From positions 930,001 through 994,000 of the forward strand of contig CAWJFW010000002.1 in the NCBI GenBank assembly GCA_963842305.1: DNA of 64,000 bases. Direction: 5' to 3'. This DNA comes from JAIBJN01 sp963842305 (GTDB lineage Bacteria; Actinomycetota; Thermoleophilia; Gaiellales; Gaiellaceae). The notes under the pieces were generated by a model, which saw only the letters and a list, made by a program, of their open reading frames with translations, was not told the DNA's origin and did not search any database. Positions 1-8,037 of this stretch are shown piece by piece (the first letter of the stretch is position 1; each line of letters begins with the position of its first letter). Made by a program: the position numbers and the translations under genes.

Positions 1-399
1 CAGTCCCAGCTGATCGAGGAGCAGTCCGGCTCGACCTCGACGCCGATCGACGCGGCCGTGGTCGTGTCGACCTGGCAGCCCCCCGAGGGCTCCGACAGCG
101 AGGACGAGGCCGACGCGGAGACTGCGGCAACGGGGTCGCTGCTCGAGGGGCTCGTCGGTGGCCTCGAGGGCTCCGGGATCCCGGTTGTCGGCGTCGCGTC
201 GACGGACGATCCGGCCACCGTGGTCGACGGCTACCGGGGTCAGGGCATCTCGAGCGTCGACGACATCGATCTCGCCGCCGGCCGCCTCGCGCTTGCGCTT
301 CTCCTCGCGGGCGGCGAGCCGGGGCAGTACGGCTTCCGCGATTCGGCGACCGACGGGTCGGTTCCTCCGATCGAGCCGCTGACGACCGAGGGTGAATAG
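1..399 (+). CDS. MctB/DUF3186-like copper transporter family protein, C-terminal fragment
   Basis: The window opens inside this gene; 132 codons remain before a TAG stop. The fragment has a beta strand (VVVST), an acidic linker, then a short alpha/beta region with PVVGVAS and VDDIDLAAGRLAL, as expected for the C-terminal part of DUF3186 proteins. In Mycobacterium tuberculosis the family member MctB (Rv1698) is an envelope protein linked to copper export and lies directly before pyrG. Here one glycosyltransferase gene separates the two, which supports the assignment. The N-terminal membrane helix and coiled coil are outside the window. The next gene starts 8 nt before this stop, so the two are probably translationally coupled. 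Family assignment rests on context as much as on sequence. Confidence 0.5.
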   Translation, partial: QSQLIEEQSGSTSTPIDAAVVVSTWQPPEGSDSEDEADAETAATGSLLEGLVGGLEGSGIPVVGVASTDDPATVVDGYRGQGISSVDDIDLAAGRLALALLLAGGEPGQYGFRDSATDGSVPPIEPLTTEGE

Positions 400-1618
400 C
401 TCGACGAGGCTTGCGGGCCTCACCATCCTCGTCCCGGCTCGGAACGAGGAGGCGTGGATCGAAGAGACGATCGCCGCCCTCGGGCGCGACTTGCCCGATG
501 CCGAGGTGATCGTCATCGACGGGCAGTCCAGCGACCGCACCGCCGAGCTCGCCGAGGTCGCCGGCGCGACGGTCCTCCGCGCCCGGCGGCTCGGGAAGGG
601 CGAGGCGCTCACGGCCGGCGAGGGGGCGGCGCCGCCGGGACCGCTGCTCCTTGTCGATGCCGACCTCCGCGGGTCGCTCCTCCCACTGACGGCGAGTACG
701 GCGGACCTCGCGGTCGCTGCGTTCAGTCGGCGGGTGGGAGGGGGCTTCGGCGTCGCCAAGCGGGTGAGCCGCTGGCTCGTGCGCCTCCGGACGGGCAAGT
801 CGCCGCGCGAGCCGCTGTCCGGGCAGCGTCTCCTGAGCGCTCGTGCCCGCGCCGCCTGCTTCCCGCTGGCCGCGGGTTTCGGCTGTGAGGTGCGGATGAC
901 GATCGATGCTCTTCGGGAGGGCCTCACGCTCGAAGAGATCGACCTGGAGCTCGACCACCGTGCAACTAGGCGGGACGCCGCAGGCTTCCTCCACCGGGGC
1001 CGCCAGCTCCTCGACGCATGTCTCGCGGCCGGCCCTCTCGCGCTGAACCACCGAGGTCTTCGGCTGCCGCTGGTCGGCTGGGCGACTGCCAACGTCAGCG
1101 ATCCGGGTATCACCCTCGTGACGATCCTGGGCGCCCTCGACGATGCCTTCGGCGGGAAGGAGCGCGGCTTCCGTGAGCATCTGCGCGCCGGCGACACGAC
1201 CGGTGTCCTCAAGGCCGTCGGCATCCCCCTCGTCGGACTCTGGCGGACGCGTAGCGCGAGCGGCGCCCTGCTGGTGGCGCTCTCCGCGAACCTCATGAAC
1301 CAGCTCGATACGAAGCCGGGCAGATGCCTGAAGTCGTACCTCCTTGCCGCGCTGCCCCTCGGTGCCCCGGTCGGCAAGGCCGTCCTGTTGCTTCCCTACG
1401 ATCTCCGCGAGAGGGCCATGCTGGGGGACGCAGGATCGAATGCGCTGGGCGCCATGCTAGGGTTGAAGTCCGTGGACCGCTTCCACGGATGGGCACGCTG
1501 GGCCGCGATCGGGGCGCTCGCGGGCCTCAACCTCCTCGGAGAGCACACGTCGATCGGCCGCCTGATCGAGCGGACGCCCGGGCTGCGCGAGCTCGACGAG
1601 CTGGGGAGGCGCCCGTGA
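392..1618 (+). CDS. GT2 glycosyltransferase fused to a truncated MraY/WecA-like (PNPT) domain
   Basis: A 408-residue protein starting at GTG inside the end of the previous gene. Residues 10-200 form a family 2 glycosyltransferase: VPARNEE at the N-terminus, VIDGQSSDRT for nucleotide binding, and LLVDADLRG as the metal-binding acidic motif. From about residue 220 the sequence changes to one that resembles polyprenyl-phosphate sugar-1-phosphate transferases in motif order: LDD (D250-D251), NLMNQLDTKPGR (N300-D306) and MLGDAGSNALG (D346). The early membrane helices and the His-rich loop of MraY/WecA are missing, and only a few hydrophobic stretches remain. The GTG of pyrG overlaps its stop (GTGA). 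It probably makes or modifies a lipid-linked or envelope sugar, but substrate and activity of the second domain are unknown. Confidence 0.75.
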   Translation: MNSSTRLAGLTILVPARNEEAWIEETIAALGRDLPDAEVIVIDGQSSDRTAELAEVAGATVLRARRLGKGEALTAGEGAAPPGPLLLVDADLRGSLLPLTASTADLAVAAFSRRVGGGFGVAKRVSRWLVRLRTGKSPREPLSGQRLLSARARAACFPLAAGFGCEVRMTIDALREGLTLEEIDLELDHRATRRDAAGFLHRGRQLLDACLAAGPLALNHRGLRLPLVGWATANVSDPGITLVTILGALDDAFGGKERGFREHLRAGDTTGVLKAVGIPLVGLWRTRSASGALLVALSANLMNQLDTKPGRCLKSYLLAALPLGAPVGKAVLLLPYDLRERAMLGDAGSNALGAMLGLKSVDRFHGWARWAAIGALAGLNLLGEHTSIGRLIERTPGLRELDELGRRP

Positions 1619-3261
1619 GAGAGCGCCCGACGAAGTACGTGTTCGTCACCGGCGGCGTGGTCTCGTCGCTCGGGAAGGGGATCAGCGCCGCGTCGCTCGG
1701 CCGACTGCTGAAGGCGCGCGGCCTGCGGGTGCAGGTGCAGAAGTTCGACCCGTACCTGAACGTCGACCCGGGCACGATGAGCCCCTTCCAGCACGGCGAG
1801 GTCTTCGTTACCGAGGACGGTGCGGAGACCGATCTCGACATCGGCCACTACGAGCGGTTCGTCGACGAGAACCTCTCGCGAAACGCCAACCACACCTCGG
1901 GGTCGATCTGGTACGCGGTCATCCGCAAGGAGCGGAAGGGCGAGTACCTCGGCTCGACCGTGCAGGTGATCCCGCACATCACGAACGAGATCAAGGCGCG
2001 CATCCGGCGGGTCGCCGACGTCAGCGACACCGACGTCGTCATCTCCGAGATCGGTGGGACGGTCGGCGACATCGAGTCGCTTCCGTTCCTCGAGGCGATC
2101 CGGCAGTTCCGCCGCGAGGTCGGCCCCGAGAACGTCGTCTACCTGCACGTCACCTTCGTGCCGTTCATCGAGACGGCCGGGGAGTTGAAGACGAAGCCGA
2201 CACAGCACTCGGTCAACGAGCTGCGGCGTATCGGTATCCACCCCGACGTGGTCATCTGCCGGTCGAAGGACCGGCTTTCCCGAGAAATCCGCGAGAAGAT
2301 CGCGCTCTTCGCCGACGTCGATCCCGGCGCCGTGGTCGCCAACGAGGACGTGAGCGACGTCTATCTCGTCCCCCAGGCGCTGCACGAGGAGGGGCTCGAC
2401 TCGCTCGTCGTTCGCAAGCTCGGCCTTCCCGAGGTCGAGCCTGAGCTGGGCGAGTGGGACGAGCTGGCGACGCAGATCGGGAGGCGAAGCGGCGAGATCG
2501 AGATCGCGCTCGTCGGCAAGTACGTCAAGCTTCACGATGCGTACCTCTCCGTGCACGAAGCGCTCAAGCATTCGGGCATCCATCATGGCGTCGGCGTCAA
2601 TGTCCGTTGGTTCGACGCCGAGGGGATGAGCCTCGAGGAGGCGGCGGCCGAGCTCGAGGACGTCGACGGCGTGCTCGTGCCCGGTGGGTTCGGGTCCCGC
2701 GGCTGGGAGGGAAAGATCACCGCGTGCCGGGTGGCGCGCGAGCGAGGGATCCCGTACCTCGGCATCTGCCTCGGGATGCAGGTCGCGGTCTCCGAGTTCG
2801 CCCGGCATGTCTGCGGTCTCGACGGGGCCAACTCGACCGAGATGGATCCGGAGACGCCGTACCCGGTGATCGACCTCCTGCCCGAGCAGAAGGAGATCGA
2901 GGATCTCGGCGGCACCATGCGTCTCGGCGCCGACGCGGTCGACCTGGTCGAGGACACTGGGGCTTACGCGGCCTACCGTGAGTTCGTCGTCCATGAGCGC
3001 CACCGCCACCGCTACGAGGTGAACAACCATTTCCGGCCGCGGCTTGTCGAGGCGGGCCTGGTCGTCTCCGGGACGTTCCAGGCCGGCCGCCTGGTCGAGG
3101 TGGTGGAGCTTCCCGATCACCCCTGGTTCGTGGCGAGCCAGTTCCATCCGGAGTTCAAGTCCCGCCCCACGCGTCCGGCACCGCTGTTTCGGGACTTCGT
3201 CGGCGCGGCACTGGCCCGTGCGCGCGAGCGAGGTCGGGTCGCCGAGGCCGCGAGCCGCTAG
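1615..3261 (+). CDS. pyrG: CTP synthase
   Basis: A 548-residue enzyme that converts UTP to CTP with ATP and glutamine in cytosolic pyrimidine synthesis. The N-terminal amidoligase domain begins KYVFVTGGVVSSLGKG, the classic start, and contains the HYERF and SGSIW signatures. The C-terminal class I glutaminase domain carries the nucleophile in GICLGMQ (about C385) and the His-Glu pair in HPEF (about H511). Length is typical. The GTG start at 1615 overlaps the upstream TGA by 4 nt, so it is translated from the envelope gene's message. Longer in-frame starts upstream lie wholly inside the glycosyltransferase gene and are rejected. Confidence 0.97.
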   Translation: MRERPTKYVFVTGGVVSSLGKGISAASLGRLLKARGLRVQVQKFDPYLNVDPGTMSPFQHGEVFVTEDGAETDLDIGHYERFVDENLSRNANHTSGSIWYAVIRKERKGEYLGSTVQVIPHITNEIKARIRRVADVSDTDVVISEIGGTVGDIESLPFLEAIRQFRREVGPENVVYLHVTFVPFIETAGELKTKPTQHSVNELRRIGIHPDVVICRSKDRLSREIREKIALFADVDPGAVVANEDVSDVYLVPQALHEEGLDSLVVRKLGLPEVEPELGEWDELATQIGRRSGEIEIALVGKYVKLHDAYLSVHEALKHSGIHHGVGVNVRWFDAEGMSLEEAAAELEDVDGVLVPGGFGSRGWEGKITACRVARERGIPYLGICLGMQVAVSEFARHVCGLDGANSTEMDPETPYPVIDLLPEQKEIEDLGGTMRLGADAVDLVEDTGAYAAYREFVVHERHRHRYEVNNHFRPRLVEAGLVVSGTFQAGRLVEVVELPDHPWFVASQFHPEFKSRPTRPAPLFRDFVGAALARARERGRVAEAASR

Positions 3262-3269
3262 CTGCCTTC

Positions 3270-3348
3270 GGGGCACCCCGGCCCACCACCCGCTTTCGAG
3301 CCTAACGCCGAAATCCACGCGCGTGGCGCGCAAGCTGTGACGGAAGCG
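3270..3348 (+). repeat. Copy A of a diverged interspersed element of about 80 nt
   Basis: This intergenic stretch between pyrG and the M20 peptidase gene resembles 35174-35253. Both begin GGGGCACCCC, share an identical 16-nt block CCCACCACCCGCTTTC (3282-3297 here), then AGC, TAACG and GAA at matching offsets, a CG/GT-rich variable part, and CGGAAGCG at the end; lengths are 79 and 80 nt. This copy has a 12-nt palindrome CCACGCGCGTGG in the variable part. Both copies lie on the same strand just upstream of a plus-strand gene. Function unknown. Confidence 0.55.
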
Positions 3349-3387
3349 CATCGGCTCGTCCCGGCCCGGCCGCCTAGAATCGACTCC

Positions 3388-4491
3388 GTGACGACCTGGG
3401 CCTCGGACGTCCTCCCGATCTTCCTCGAGCTGGCGGCCATCCCGAGCCCGTCCGGTGAAGAAGAGGCCGTCGCGGGGCATGTCCGCGCCTACCTGCGCGA
3501 CCTGGGCATCGAGGCGGAGGATGACGCCGCGGGCAACCTCCTCGCGCGCCTGCCCCCGACCGAGGGAGAGACCGGCCGCCCGATCTTCTTCTGCGCGCAT
3601 CTCGACACGGTGCCGGCATCCGGGCCGATCGAACCCGTCGTCGCGGACGGGATCGTCACGAACGAGGCGGACACGATCCTCGGAGCCGACGACAAGGCGG
3701 CGGTCGCCGTGATCCTCGAGGCGGCCCGGCTCGTCCTCGCCGAGGGCCGCAGGCACGCGGGCATCGAGCTCCTCTTCACGACCAGGGAAGAGACGGGCCT
3801 CGAGGGTGCCTTTGCCTTCGACGCCGCCCGGCTGCAGGCGCAGGTGGGCTTCGTCTACGACCACGCGGGAGCCGTCGGCGAGATCGTCGTCGCGACACCG
3901 TCCGGCAAGGCGATCGAGGTCGTCTTCACGGGCCGTCCGGCCCACGCGGGGATCAACCCGGAGGACGGACGCTCGGCGATCGTCGCGGCGGCGCGCGCGA
4001 TCTCCGATCTCCGGCTCGGCCGCATCGACGAGGAGACGACCGCGAACGCCGGCCTGATCGACGGCGGAAGCGCTCTCAACGTCGTGCCGGCCCGCTGCCG
4101 TCTCGCCATCGACGCCCGCTCGCGCAACGAGCGCAAGCTTGCGGAGCTCGTCCAGGAGACGCTCGACTCGCTCGCGTTCGCCGCCGCGGTCTCCGAGTGT
4201 GAGGTCGAGACGACGGTCCACGACAAGTACCGGGGTTACCGCCTGACGCCCGACGATCCGGCGCTCGTCCTCGCACGGGGCGCGCTCGAGCGAGCAGGGT
4301 TCGAGCCCGAGGAGGTCGAGATCGGCGGCGGCGCCGACGCGAACGTCTTCAACGAGCGCGGCCTGCACTGCGTGAACATCGCCAATGGCATGGCGAAGAT
4401 CCACACCGCCGAGGAGGAGATCTCGGTTGCCGACCTGGAGGCGATGGTCGCCGTGACGCTCGAACTGATCGACGGGGCCCGAGAGCCCTAG
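3388..4491 (+). CDS. M20 family metallopeptidase (tripeptidase T / YqjE-like)
   Basis: A 367-residue cytosolic di-zinc aminopeptidase-like protein. Metal-site motifs appear in order: CAHLDTVP (His and catalytic Asp), GADDKAAVAVILEA (bridging Asp), TTREETGLEGA (Glu-Glu base and ligand) and VYDHAG, followed by a dimerisation insert and a C-terminal return to the catalytic fold (INIANGMAKIHTAEE). This pattern matches PepT/YqjE-type peptidases rather than ArgE or DapE. The GTG at 3388 is chosen because a -10-like TAGAAT (3375-3380) lies 7 nt before it, which suits a leaderless message and would be swallowed by the longer reading from 3337. It stands alone between pyrG and the DUF3866 gene. Confidence 0.88.
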   Translation: MTTWASDVLPIFLELAAIPSPSGEEEAVAGHVRAYLRDLGIEAEDDAAGNLLARLPPTEGETGRPIFFCAHLDTVPASGPIEPVVADGIVTNEADTILGADDKAAVAVILEAARLVLAEGRRHAGIELLFTTREETGLEGAFAFDAARLQAQVGFVYDHAGAVGEIVVATPSGKAIEVVFTGRPAHAGINPEDGRSAIVAAARAISDLRLGRIDEETTANAGLIDGGSALNVVPARCRLAIDARSRNERKLAELVQETLDSLAFAAAVSECEVETTVHDKYRGYRLTPDDPALVLARGALERAGFEPEEVEIGGGADANVFNERGLHCVNIANGMAKIHTAEEEISVADLEAMVAVTLELIDGAREP

Positions 4492-4528
4492 GCCCTCGGG
4501 AGATGCTGCGGCACGGGAGAGGCCCGCG

Positions 4529-5521
4529 ATGCCGGTGACGCTTCGGCGTGGGACGGTCACTGCGATCACGGAGCGGCACGACGGCCTCGTGCGTCTGGAG
4601 GTGGACGGCCGTCCGTGCGTCGCGTATCCGGGACTGACGGGCCCGGTGGCGCTCGGAGACGACGTGCTCGTCAACGTCCAGGCGGTGGAGCTGGGGCTCG
4701 GCACAGGCGGCTACGACGTCCTCCACGCGAACCTGACCCGCGGCCTCGGCCTCTCGCCCGAGGAGGGCGCTCACGTGATGAAGCTTCCGTACACGTCGCT
4801 CCAGCATGCGGTGCGGCATGTCGAGGAGTCGTGGTCCAACGAGCCCAGCGCCGATCTCGAAGGCCTTGCCGTGGCCTGCTGCTCGCTCCACAGCCAGGTG
4901 GCGCCGGTCTGCGCCGGGCTCGGACAGGATCTCAGGGTCGCCTACGTCCAGCTCGCCGGGGGCGCGCTCCCGGTCGCTCTCTCGGACACCGTGCGGGCGC
5001 TCCGCGACGGGGGCTACCTACGGACGACGGTAGCGGTCGGGCCGTGTGTCGCGGGCGAGGTCGCCTGCACCTCGGTCGCCTCCGCGCTGGTCGCCTGCGC
5101 GGGTCTGGGCATGCAAGCGGTCGTCTGTGCGATCGGGCCCGGAATCGTCGGCACCGGCTCCCGTTTCGGGCACGGTGCCCTGGCCGCCGCCGACGCCGCA
5201 AACGCTGCATCGGCCCTCGGCGGGGCCCCGGTGCTTGCTCCACGGGTCTCGACAGCCGACGAGCGCGAGCGGCACCGAGGCCTCTCGCACCACACGCTCG
5301 CCGTTTTGGAGCTCATCCGAGGGTCGGTCGCAGTGGCCTGGCCGGACGGCCTCGACGTTCCGGATGAGCTCGGTCCCGTCGAGATCGTCGATGCTTCCTC
5401 CTGGCGGAGCGCGTGTGACGGCCTCGAGTTATCGCACATGGGCCGGGGCCGCGACGGGGAGCCCTGGTTCTTCGCCGCAGCCTTTGCCGCCGGCGCCCTC
5501 GCACGCTCGCTCGTACGCTGA
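4529..5521 (+). CDS. DUF3866 family protein of unknown function
   Basis: A 330-residue protein with no transmembrane segment and no signal peptide. Visible features are an N-terminal beta-rich part (GTVTAITERHDGLVRLEVDG), the segment HVMKLPYTSLQ near residue 85, glycine-rich runs (ACAGLGMQAVVCAIGPGI) that look like phosphate- or nucleotide-binding loops, and RHRGLSHHTLAVL with two adjacent histidines. This conserved layout matches the actinobacterial DUF3866 family, for which no biochemical role is known to me. A purine-rich GGGAGAGG lies 7 nt before the ATG, so unlike several neighbours it uses an ordinary ribosome binding site. It follows the peptidase gene by 37 nt and may share its transcript. 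Confidence 0.75.
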   Translation: MPVTLRRGTVTAITERHDGLVRLEVDGRPCVAYPGLTGPVALGDDVLVNVQAVELGLGTGGYDVLHANLTRGLGLSPEEGAHVMKLPYTSLQHAVRHVEESWSNEPSADLEGLAVACCSLHSQVAPVCAGLGQDLRVAYVQLAGGALPVALSDTVRALRDGGYLRTTVAVGPCVAGEVACTSVASALVACAGLGMQAVVCAIGPGIVGTGSRFGHGALAAADAANAASALGGAPVLAPRVSTADERERHRGLSHHTLAVLELIRGSVAVAWPDGLDVPDELGPVEIVDASSWRSACDGLELSHMGRGRDGEPWFFAAAFAAGALARSLVR

Positions 5522-5587
5522 GCCGGAGAAACCCCGTGCAAACGGCGTCATCCTGGCGCTGTCGTTCGGCTATCGTTCGCCCGCGTC

Positions 5588-6715
5588 ATGCGGATCGGCG
5601 TCGCCAAGGAGATCAAGCAGGACGAATATCGGGTCGCGCTCACTCCCGCGGGCGCGGGCGAGCTGCGGCAGCGGGGACACGAGGTCGTGGTCGAGACCGA
5701 CGCCGGGGCCGGCAGCGCGTTTCCCGACAGCGACTACGAGGCCGTCGGCGCCCGGATCGGTGGCGTCGACGACGTCTGGGCAACCTCCGAGATGGTCCTG
5801 AAGGTCAAGGAGCCCCTTCCGGAGGAGTTCGGTCGCTTGCGAGAAGGGCAGATCCTCTTCACGTACCTGCATCTGGCCGCCGACGAGCAGCTCACGCGCG
5901 CGCTCGTCGCGAGCGGGGCGACCTGCATCGCCTACGAGACGGTCGAGACCGACGACGGCAAGCTGCCCCTCCTCGCGCCCATGAGCGAGGTGGCCGGCCG
6001 TCTGGCCACGCAGATGGGCGCTTGGGCGCTCGAGAAGGCCCAGGGCGGGCGCGGTCTCCTGCTCGGGGGCGTGCCGGGAGTCCCGCCGGCCAAGGTGGTC
6101 GTGCTCGGCGGCGGCATCGTCGGCTACAACGCCGCGCTGATCGCGGTCGGCATGCAGGCCGACGTCTGGGTCCTCGACAAGTCGGTGGAGCGCATGCGCG
6201 ACCTGGAGATGATGCTCGACGGACGGATCACGCTGTCAATGTCGAACCGCCTCGAGATCGAGCTGACCGTCGCGGACGCCGACCTGATCATCGGCGCCGT
6301 CCTGATCCCCGGAGCCCGCGCTCCCAAGCTGATCACTCGCGAGATGCTTGCCGGCCTGAAGCCCGGCGCCGTGCTCGTCGACGTCGCGATCGACCAGGGC
6401 GGGTGCTTCGAGACCTCCCACCCGACGACGCACTCCGACCCGACCTACGTCGTCGACGGCATCGTCCACTACTGCGTTGCGAACATGCCGGGCGCCGTCC
6501 CGATCACGTCGACCTTTGCGCTGACCAACGTGACGTTGCCGTACGTGGAGGCGATCGCCGACCAGGGCGTCCGCGAGGCGGTCGCCCGCGACCGAGCGCT
6601 CGCGCGGGGCGTCAACGTCGTCGACGGAAAGCTGACCTATGAGGCCGTGGCCGACGCGTGCGGTCTCGAGTACTCGCCCCTCGAGCGGGTTCTTCCGCTC
6701 GAGCCGGTCGCCTAG
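5588..6715 (+). CDS. ald: Alanine dehydrogenase
   Basis: A 375-residue NAD-dependent enzyme that interconverts L-alanine with pyruvate and ammonia. It begins MRIGVAKEIKQDEYRVALTP, the standard start of the family. It contains LKVKEP with the substrate-binding lysine, YLHLAAD with the catalytic histidine, and a Rossmann core with GGGIVGYNAA for NAD. The C-terminal TSTFALTNVTLPYV is also typical, and the length matches the 370-residue norm. A TATCGT hexamer (5571-5576) ends 11 nt before ATG and no Shine-Dalgarno sequence is visible. The neighbouring small membrane-protein gene points back towards it on the other strand. Confidence 0.96.
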   Translation: MRIGVAKEIKQDEYRVALTPAGAGELRQRGHEVVVETDAGAGSAFPDSDYEAVGARIGGVDDVWATSEMVLKVKEPLPEEFGRLREGQILFTYLHLAADEQLTRALVASGATCIAYETVETDDGKLPLLAPMSEVAGRLATQMGAWALEKAQGGRGLLLGGVPGVPPAKVVVLGGGIVGYNAALIAVGMQADVWVLDKSVERMRDLEMMLDGRITLSMSNRLEIELTVADADLIIGAVLIPGARAPKLITREMLAGLKPGAVLVDVAIDQGGCFETSHPTTHSDPTYVVDGIVHYCVANMPGAVPITSTFALTNVTLPYVEAIADQGVREAVARDRALARGVNVVDGKLTYEAVADACGLEYSPLERVLPLEPVA

Positions 6716-6850
6716 CTAGGGCTGCGATTTCGGCTTGAGGTCATCGGAGCCTGGGAAGAGCTTGACGACCACCCACGTGATGCCGGCGGCGAAGCTGATC
6801 GTGCCGGCGATCCAGATCGCCATGCCGAAGAGGCCGAGGATCGTGTCCAT
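6716..6850 (-). CDS. Small single-pass membrane protein (44 residues)
   Basis: A 44-residue reading frame, short enough to be missed by routine gene calling. It starts MDTILGLFGMAIWIAG, has one hydrophobic segment over residues 3-33, and ends with a charged tail (DDLKPKSQP), as a small inner-membrane protein would. Support for it being real is the promoter: on the minus strand TATTCT (6865-6860) ends 9 nt before its ATG, within the same heptamer that drives deoB on the plus strand. The gene runs towards ald and ends one base after the ald stop. I know no function. A chance ORF is possible, but the start, promoter and hydrophobic profile fit together. Confidence 0.6.
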   Translation of the reverse strand: MDTILGLFGMAIWIAGTISFAAGITWVVVKLFPGSDDLKPKSQP

Positions 6851-6858
6851 GACAGCCG

Positions 6859-6865
6859 TAGAATA
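6859..6865. promoter_or_regulatory. Shared bidirectional -10 element (TAGAATA)
   Basis: On the plus strand TAGAAT (6859-6864) ends 6 nt before the deoB ATG. On the minus strand TATTCT (6865-6860) ends 9 nt before the ATG of the 44-residue membrane protein. The two hexamers are the same bases offset by one. Both genes would have leaderless or nearly leaderless messages. No convincing -35 is visible on either side. Confidence 0.55.
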
Positions 6866-6870
6866 GCCGC

Positions 6871-8037
6871 ATGCCGCGCGCCTGCGTGATTGTGCTGGAC
6901 GCGGTTGGTGCGGGCGAGCTGCCGGATGCGGCCGAATACGGCGACGAAGGGTCCAACACGCTGGGCAACGTCGCCAAGGCTGTCGGCGGCCTCGATCTGC
7001 CCAACCTCGAGCATCTCGGCTTCGGGAACGTCGAAGACCTGCTCGGCTGCCCGGCGATGGACGGGGCGCCGGCCATCGCCGGCCGCCTGTTCGAGCGGTC
7101 CAAGGGCAAGGACACAACGACCGGGCACTGGGAGCTGATGGGGATCGTGACGCCGATTGCGATGCCGACCTATCCGCACGGGTTCCCGTTCGAGGTGATC
7201 GAGGGGTTCGCCCACCGCACCGGCCGGGGAGTCCTCGGAAACAAGACCGCGTCCGGCACCGAGATCATCGAGGAGCTTGGCGAAGAGCACCAGCAGACCG
7301 GCAAATGGATCGTGTACACATCGGCCGACTCGGTCTTCCAGATCGCCGCGCACGAGGAGACGATCCCGCTGGACGAGCTCTACGAGGCGAGCGGCATTGC
7401 CCGGGAGATCCTCGCTGGAAAGCACGCCGTCGGGCGGGTCATCGCCAGGCCGTTCGTCGGAGAGCCGGGGAACTACACGCGCACGCCGAACCGTCACGAC
7501 TGGTCGCTTCGTCCGAGACAGCCGAACTACCTCACCCTCGTCCGCGAGGCCGGCAACGAGGTGCACGGCGTCGGAAAGATTCACGACATCTTCGCCGGGG
7601 TGGACATTGACCACTCCCATCCCACGAAGTCGAACGCAGACGGCATCCGACAGACGGACACGCTCCTGCGCGAGCTCGAGTCCGGCTTCGTCTTCGTCAA
7701 CCTCGTCGAGACGGACATGCTCTGGGGTCACCGGAACGACCCGGTCAATTTCCACCGCTGTCTCCAGGACTTCGACCGGCGGCTGCCCGACCTTCTGGAC
7801 GCCCTTCGTCCCGGCGACCTCTTCATCCTCACCTCCGACCACGGATGCGATCCGACGACCCCTTCGACCGACCACTCCCGCGAGCACGCGCTCTTCCTCG
7901 CCTACACGGAGGGTCGGAACGCGGCGGGCCAGCGCCATGAGGGCGAGTTCGCGGACGTCGGCGCGACGGTCAACGCGTGGCTGGGCGGCAAGGCGCCGAG
8001 CCGGGGGATCCCCGGCGCGCCCGTCGTGCAGCCGTGA
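6871..8037 (+). CDS. deoB: Phosphopentomutase
   Basis: A 388-residue di-manganese enzyme of the alkaline phosphatase superfamily. It interconverts ribose or deoxyribose 1-phosphate and 5-phosphate in nucleoside salvage. It begins with VIVLDAVGAGELPDA, carrying the metal-binding Asp, and continues with GKDTTTGHWE, which holds the catalytic Thr. Metal ligands are in VDIDHSHPT and in TSDHGCDPTTPSTDHSREH near the end. Length fits the family. Its GTGA overlap with the pyrimidine nucleoside phosphorylase gene makes functional sense: the phosphorylase makes the sugar 1-phosphate that DeoB uses. Start is ATG 6871, 6 nt after a TAGAAT -10. Confidence 0.96.
   Translation: MPRACVIVLDAVGAGELPDAAEYGDEGSNTLGNVAKAVGGLDLPNLEHLGFGNVEDLLGCPAMDGAPAIAGRLFERSKGKDTTTGHWELMGIVTPIAMPTYPHGFPFEVIEGFAHRTGRGVLGNKTASGTEIIEELGEEHQQTGKWIVYTSADSVFQIAAHEETIPLDELYEASGIAREILAGKHAVGRVIARPFVGEPGNYTRTPNRHDWSLRPRQPNYLTLVREAGNEVHGVGKIHDIFAGVDIDHSHPTKSNADGIRQTDTLLRELESGFVFVNLVETDMLWGHRNDPVNFHRCLQDFDRRLPDLLDALRPGDLFILTSDHGCDPTTPSTDHSREHALFLAYTEGRNAAGQRHEGEFADVGATVNAWLGGKAPSRGIPGAPVVQP

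Noticed and set aside
1396..4704. 1102-codon open frame on the minus strand
   Set aside because: It runs antisense to pyrG and the peptidase gene, has Arg/Asp-rich low-complexity content typical of shadow frames in GC-rich DNA, and contains no recognisable domain.
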